DNA from: Rhabditoides inermis
Lineage: Eukaryota > Nematoda > Chromadorea > Rhabditida > Rhabditidae
Reading direction: 5' to 3'
Assembly (NCBI GenBank): GCA_963966185.1
Contig: CAWZYM010000425.1
Coordinates: forward strand, 62,001 to 126,000
Length of the DNA stretch: 64,000 nucleotides
The first letter of the stretch is position 1. Each line of letters opens with the position of its first letter. Both the position numbers and the translations under genes were made by a program. Positions 62,633 through 64,000 of this stretch are shown here, one piece after another. The notes beneath the pieces were generated by a model. The model was not told where the DNA came from and ran no database searches. It saw only the letters and a program-made list of their open reading frames with translations.

Positions 62633-64000
62633 GTTACATAATGTTACAGAATGTTACAGAATGTTACAGAGAGTTACAGAATGTTACAGAATGTTACAGA
62701 ATGTTACAGAATGTTACAGAATGTTACAGAATGTTACAGAATGTTACAGAATGTTACAGAATGTTACAAAATGTTTCAGAATGTTACAGAATGTTACAAA
62801 ATGTTTCAGAATGTTACAGAATGTTACCGAATGTAACAGAATGTTACAGAATGTTACAGAATGTTACAGAATGTTACAGAGAGTTACAGAATGTTACAGA
62901 ATGTTACAGAATGTTACAGAATGTTACAGAGAGTTACAGAATGTTACAGAATGTTACAGAATGTCACAGAATGTTACAGAATGTTACAGAATGTTACAGA
63001 ATGTTACAGAATGTTACAGAGAGACAGAATGTTACAGAATGTTACAGAATGTTACAGAAGGTTACAGAATGTTACAGAATGTTACAGAATGTCACAGAAT
63101 GTTACAGAATGTTACAGAATGTTACAGAATGTTACAGAATGTTACAGAGAGTTACAGAATGTTACAGAATGTTACAGAATGTTACAGAAGGTTACAGAAT
63201 GTTACAGAATGTTACAGAATGTTACAGAATGTTACAGAATGTTACAGAATGTTACAGAATGTTACAGAATGTTACAGAATGGTACAGAATGGTACAGAAT
63301 GTTACAGAATGTGACAGAATGTTACAGAATGTTACAGAATGTTACAGAATGTTACAGAATGTTACAGAATGTTACAGAATGTTACAGAGAGTTACAGAAT
63401 GTTACAGAATGTTACAGAATGTTACAGAATGTTACAGAATGTTACAGAATGTTACAGAATGTTACAGAATGTTACAGAATGTTACAGAATGTTACAGAAT
63501 GTTACAGAATGTTACAGAATGTTACAGAATGTTACAGAATGGTACAGAATGGTACAGAATGTTACAGAATGTTACAGAATGTTACAGAATGTTACAGAAT
63601 GTTACAGAATGTTACAGAGAGTTACAGAATGTTACAGAATGTTACAGAATGTTACAGAAGGTTACAGAATGTTACAGAATGTTACAGAGAGTTACAAAAT
63701 GTTACAGAATGTTACAGAATGTTACAGAATGTTACAGAATGTTACAGAGTGTTACAGAATGTTACAGAATGTTACAGAATGTTACAGAATGTTACAGAAT
63801 GTTACAGAGTGTTACAGAATGTTACAGAATGTTACAGAATGTTACAGAGAGTTACAGAATGTTACAGAATGTTACAGAATGTTACAGAATGTTACAGAAT
63901 GTTACAGAGAGTTACAGAGAGTTACATAATGTTACAGAATGTTACAGAATGTTACAGAATGTTACAGAATGTTACAGAATGTTACAGAATGTTACAGAAT
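62633..64000. repeat. Right-end block, variant-rich (copy E10, incomplete)
   Basis: TAAT 62,633; a single TTTC cassette from 62,763, with a CCGA unit at 62,823 next to TAAC 62,833; TCAC 62,963 and 63,091; GAAG 63,051, 63,181 and 63,651; GGTAC pairs at 63,281/63,291 and 63,541/63,551; TGAC 63,311; an 8-bp unit at 63,023; GAGT 63,741 and 63,801; TAAT 63,921. The order starts as in E6 and E8, then markers repeat at short range (TCAC and GAAG 128-130 bp apart), indicating small local duplications. This is the most diverse kilobase in the window and runs off the right edge. Confidence 0.9.

Larger units (their letters stand above)
1..64000. repeat. 10-bp satellite DNA array (unit GTTACAGAAT), spans whole window
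   Basis: Every base can be read as a copy or near-copy of GTTACAGAAT, always in the same orientation, about 6,400 units. The unit has three G/C in ten, with G twice as common as C on this strand. Most copies are identical; the rest fall into a small set of recurrent variants (GTTACAGAGA by far the commonest) plus rarer ones that mark HORs. Only about 30 units are not 10 bp long. No unique sequence interrupts the array and neither end is reached, so 64 kb is a minimum length. Short-unit arrays of this size are known from eukaryotic heterochromatin; I do not recognise this unit as a named satellite. A role in coding is not supported, because all three plus frames are equally open by arithmetic and the minus strand has regular stops. 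Confidence 0.98.

Noticed and set aside
1..64000. Telomeric repeat
   Set aside because: The unit lacks the G-rich run typical of telomeres, does not match any telomere motif I know, and shows HOR structure with duplications, which telomerase-made arrays do not. A subtelomeric position remains possible.
1..64000. CRISPR array
   Set aside because: There are no unique spacers; the 10-bp units are directly adjacent.
1..64000. Heat-shock elements (GAAnnTTC)
   Set aside because: Each boundary has GAATGTTA, one base short of GAAnnTTC, and no alternating nGAAn/nTTCn array forms. TTTC units give TTCAGAA with wrong spacing.
1..64000. CENP-B box, steroid-receptor or other centromere-type motif
   Set aside because: The only GC-bearing variants are single-base changes of the AT-rich unit; nothing resembles a CENP-B box, and half-sites resembling AGAACA have no proper partner spacing.
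1..64000. Entire window as a synthetic or simulated sequence
   Set aside because: The nested duplications with shared rare indels (3,981/7,110), private gains (480 bp in E4) and signature-bounded deletions fit natural satellite evolution. Assembly errors in the two near-pure tracts remain possible.
1..64000. Transposon insertions, tRNA or rRNA genes, or islands of unique DNA
   Set aside because: Reading every row, I found no stretch longer than a few bases that departs from the 10-bp unit.

Overview
The whole 64,000-base window is one uninterrupted head-to-tail array of a 10-bp satellite unit, GTTACAGAAT (minus strand ATTCTGTAAC), roughly 6,400 copies, about 30% GC. All copies point the same way. 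Neither edge of the array is inside the window. I see no gene, RNA gene, transposon, CRISPR array, promoter or terminator that can be supported. An array like this points to a eukaryote and to constitutive heterochromatin (pericentromere, centromere, subtelomere or a sex or B chromosome). Species and chromosomal position cannot be read from the sequence.

Variant units used below as markers: GAGA unit = GTTACAGAGA; AAAAT = GTTACAAAAT; TAAT = GTTACATAAT; TAGA = GTTACATAGA; AAA/ATT = GTTACAGAAA followed by ATTACAGAAT; TAGAG = GTTAGAGAGA; ATT-end = GTTACAGATT; TTTC = GTTTCAGAAT; TAAC = GTAACAGAAT; GGTAC = GGTACAGAAT; TGAC = GTGACAGAAT; TCAC = GTCACAGAAT; GAAG = GTTACAGAAG; GAAC = GTTACAGAAC; GAGT = GTTACAGAGT; GGAT = GTTACAGGAT; CCGA = GTTACCGAAT; GATAC = GATACAGAAT. 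They occur in fixed orders, so the array has several levels: 10-bp unit; 30-bp sub-repeat (one GAGA unit plus two canonical units); 70-, 140- and 480-bp duplications; 620-800-bp blocks; and higher-order repeats (HORs) of about 2.7-4.6 kb.

Layout. 1-2,460: mixed left part. 2,461-9,529: HOR family A, with a segmental duplication at about 3.1 kb offset and a tandem 800-bp block. 9,530-14,845: almost pure canonical units with many odd-length units. 14,846-22,496: family C, three successive copies of about 2.2-2.75 kb. 22,497-33,120: family D, marked by TAGA, AAAAT and AAA/ATT signatures. 33,121-58,080: family E, whose copies carry a striking GAGA-unit barcode (11 GAGA, 5 canonical, 11 GAGA) and are separated by single TAAT units at 37,351, 41,471, 45,201, 49,771, 51,971, 53,781 and 55,991. 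58,081-61,650: a second near-pure tract with many odd-length units. 61,651-64,000: degraded family E with the greatest variety of point variants.

The unit is 10 bp (1 mod 3) and the canonical plus strand has no stop in any frame, so very long plus-strand reading frames arise automatically, all encoding the same repeating decapeptide MLQNVTECYR. I do not call any of them as genes. The points most worth attention are the nested HOR structure, the GAGA barcodes, the deletions and duplications bounded by marker units, and the uneven distribution of phase-breaking units (one in 39.6 kb of the middle, most of the others in two pure tracts), which may reflect either biology or assembly quality.
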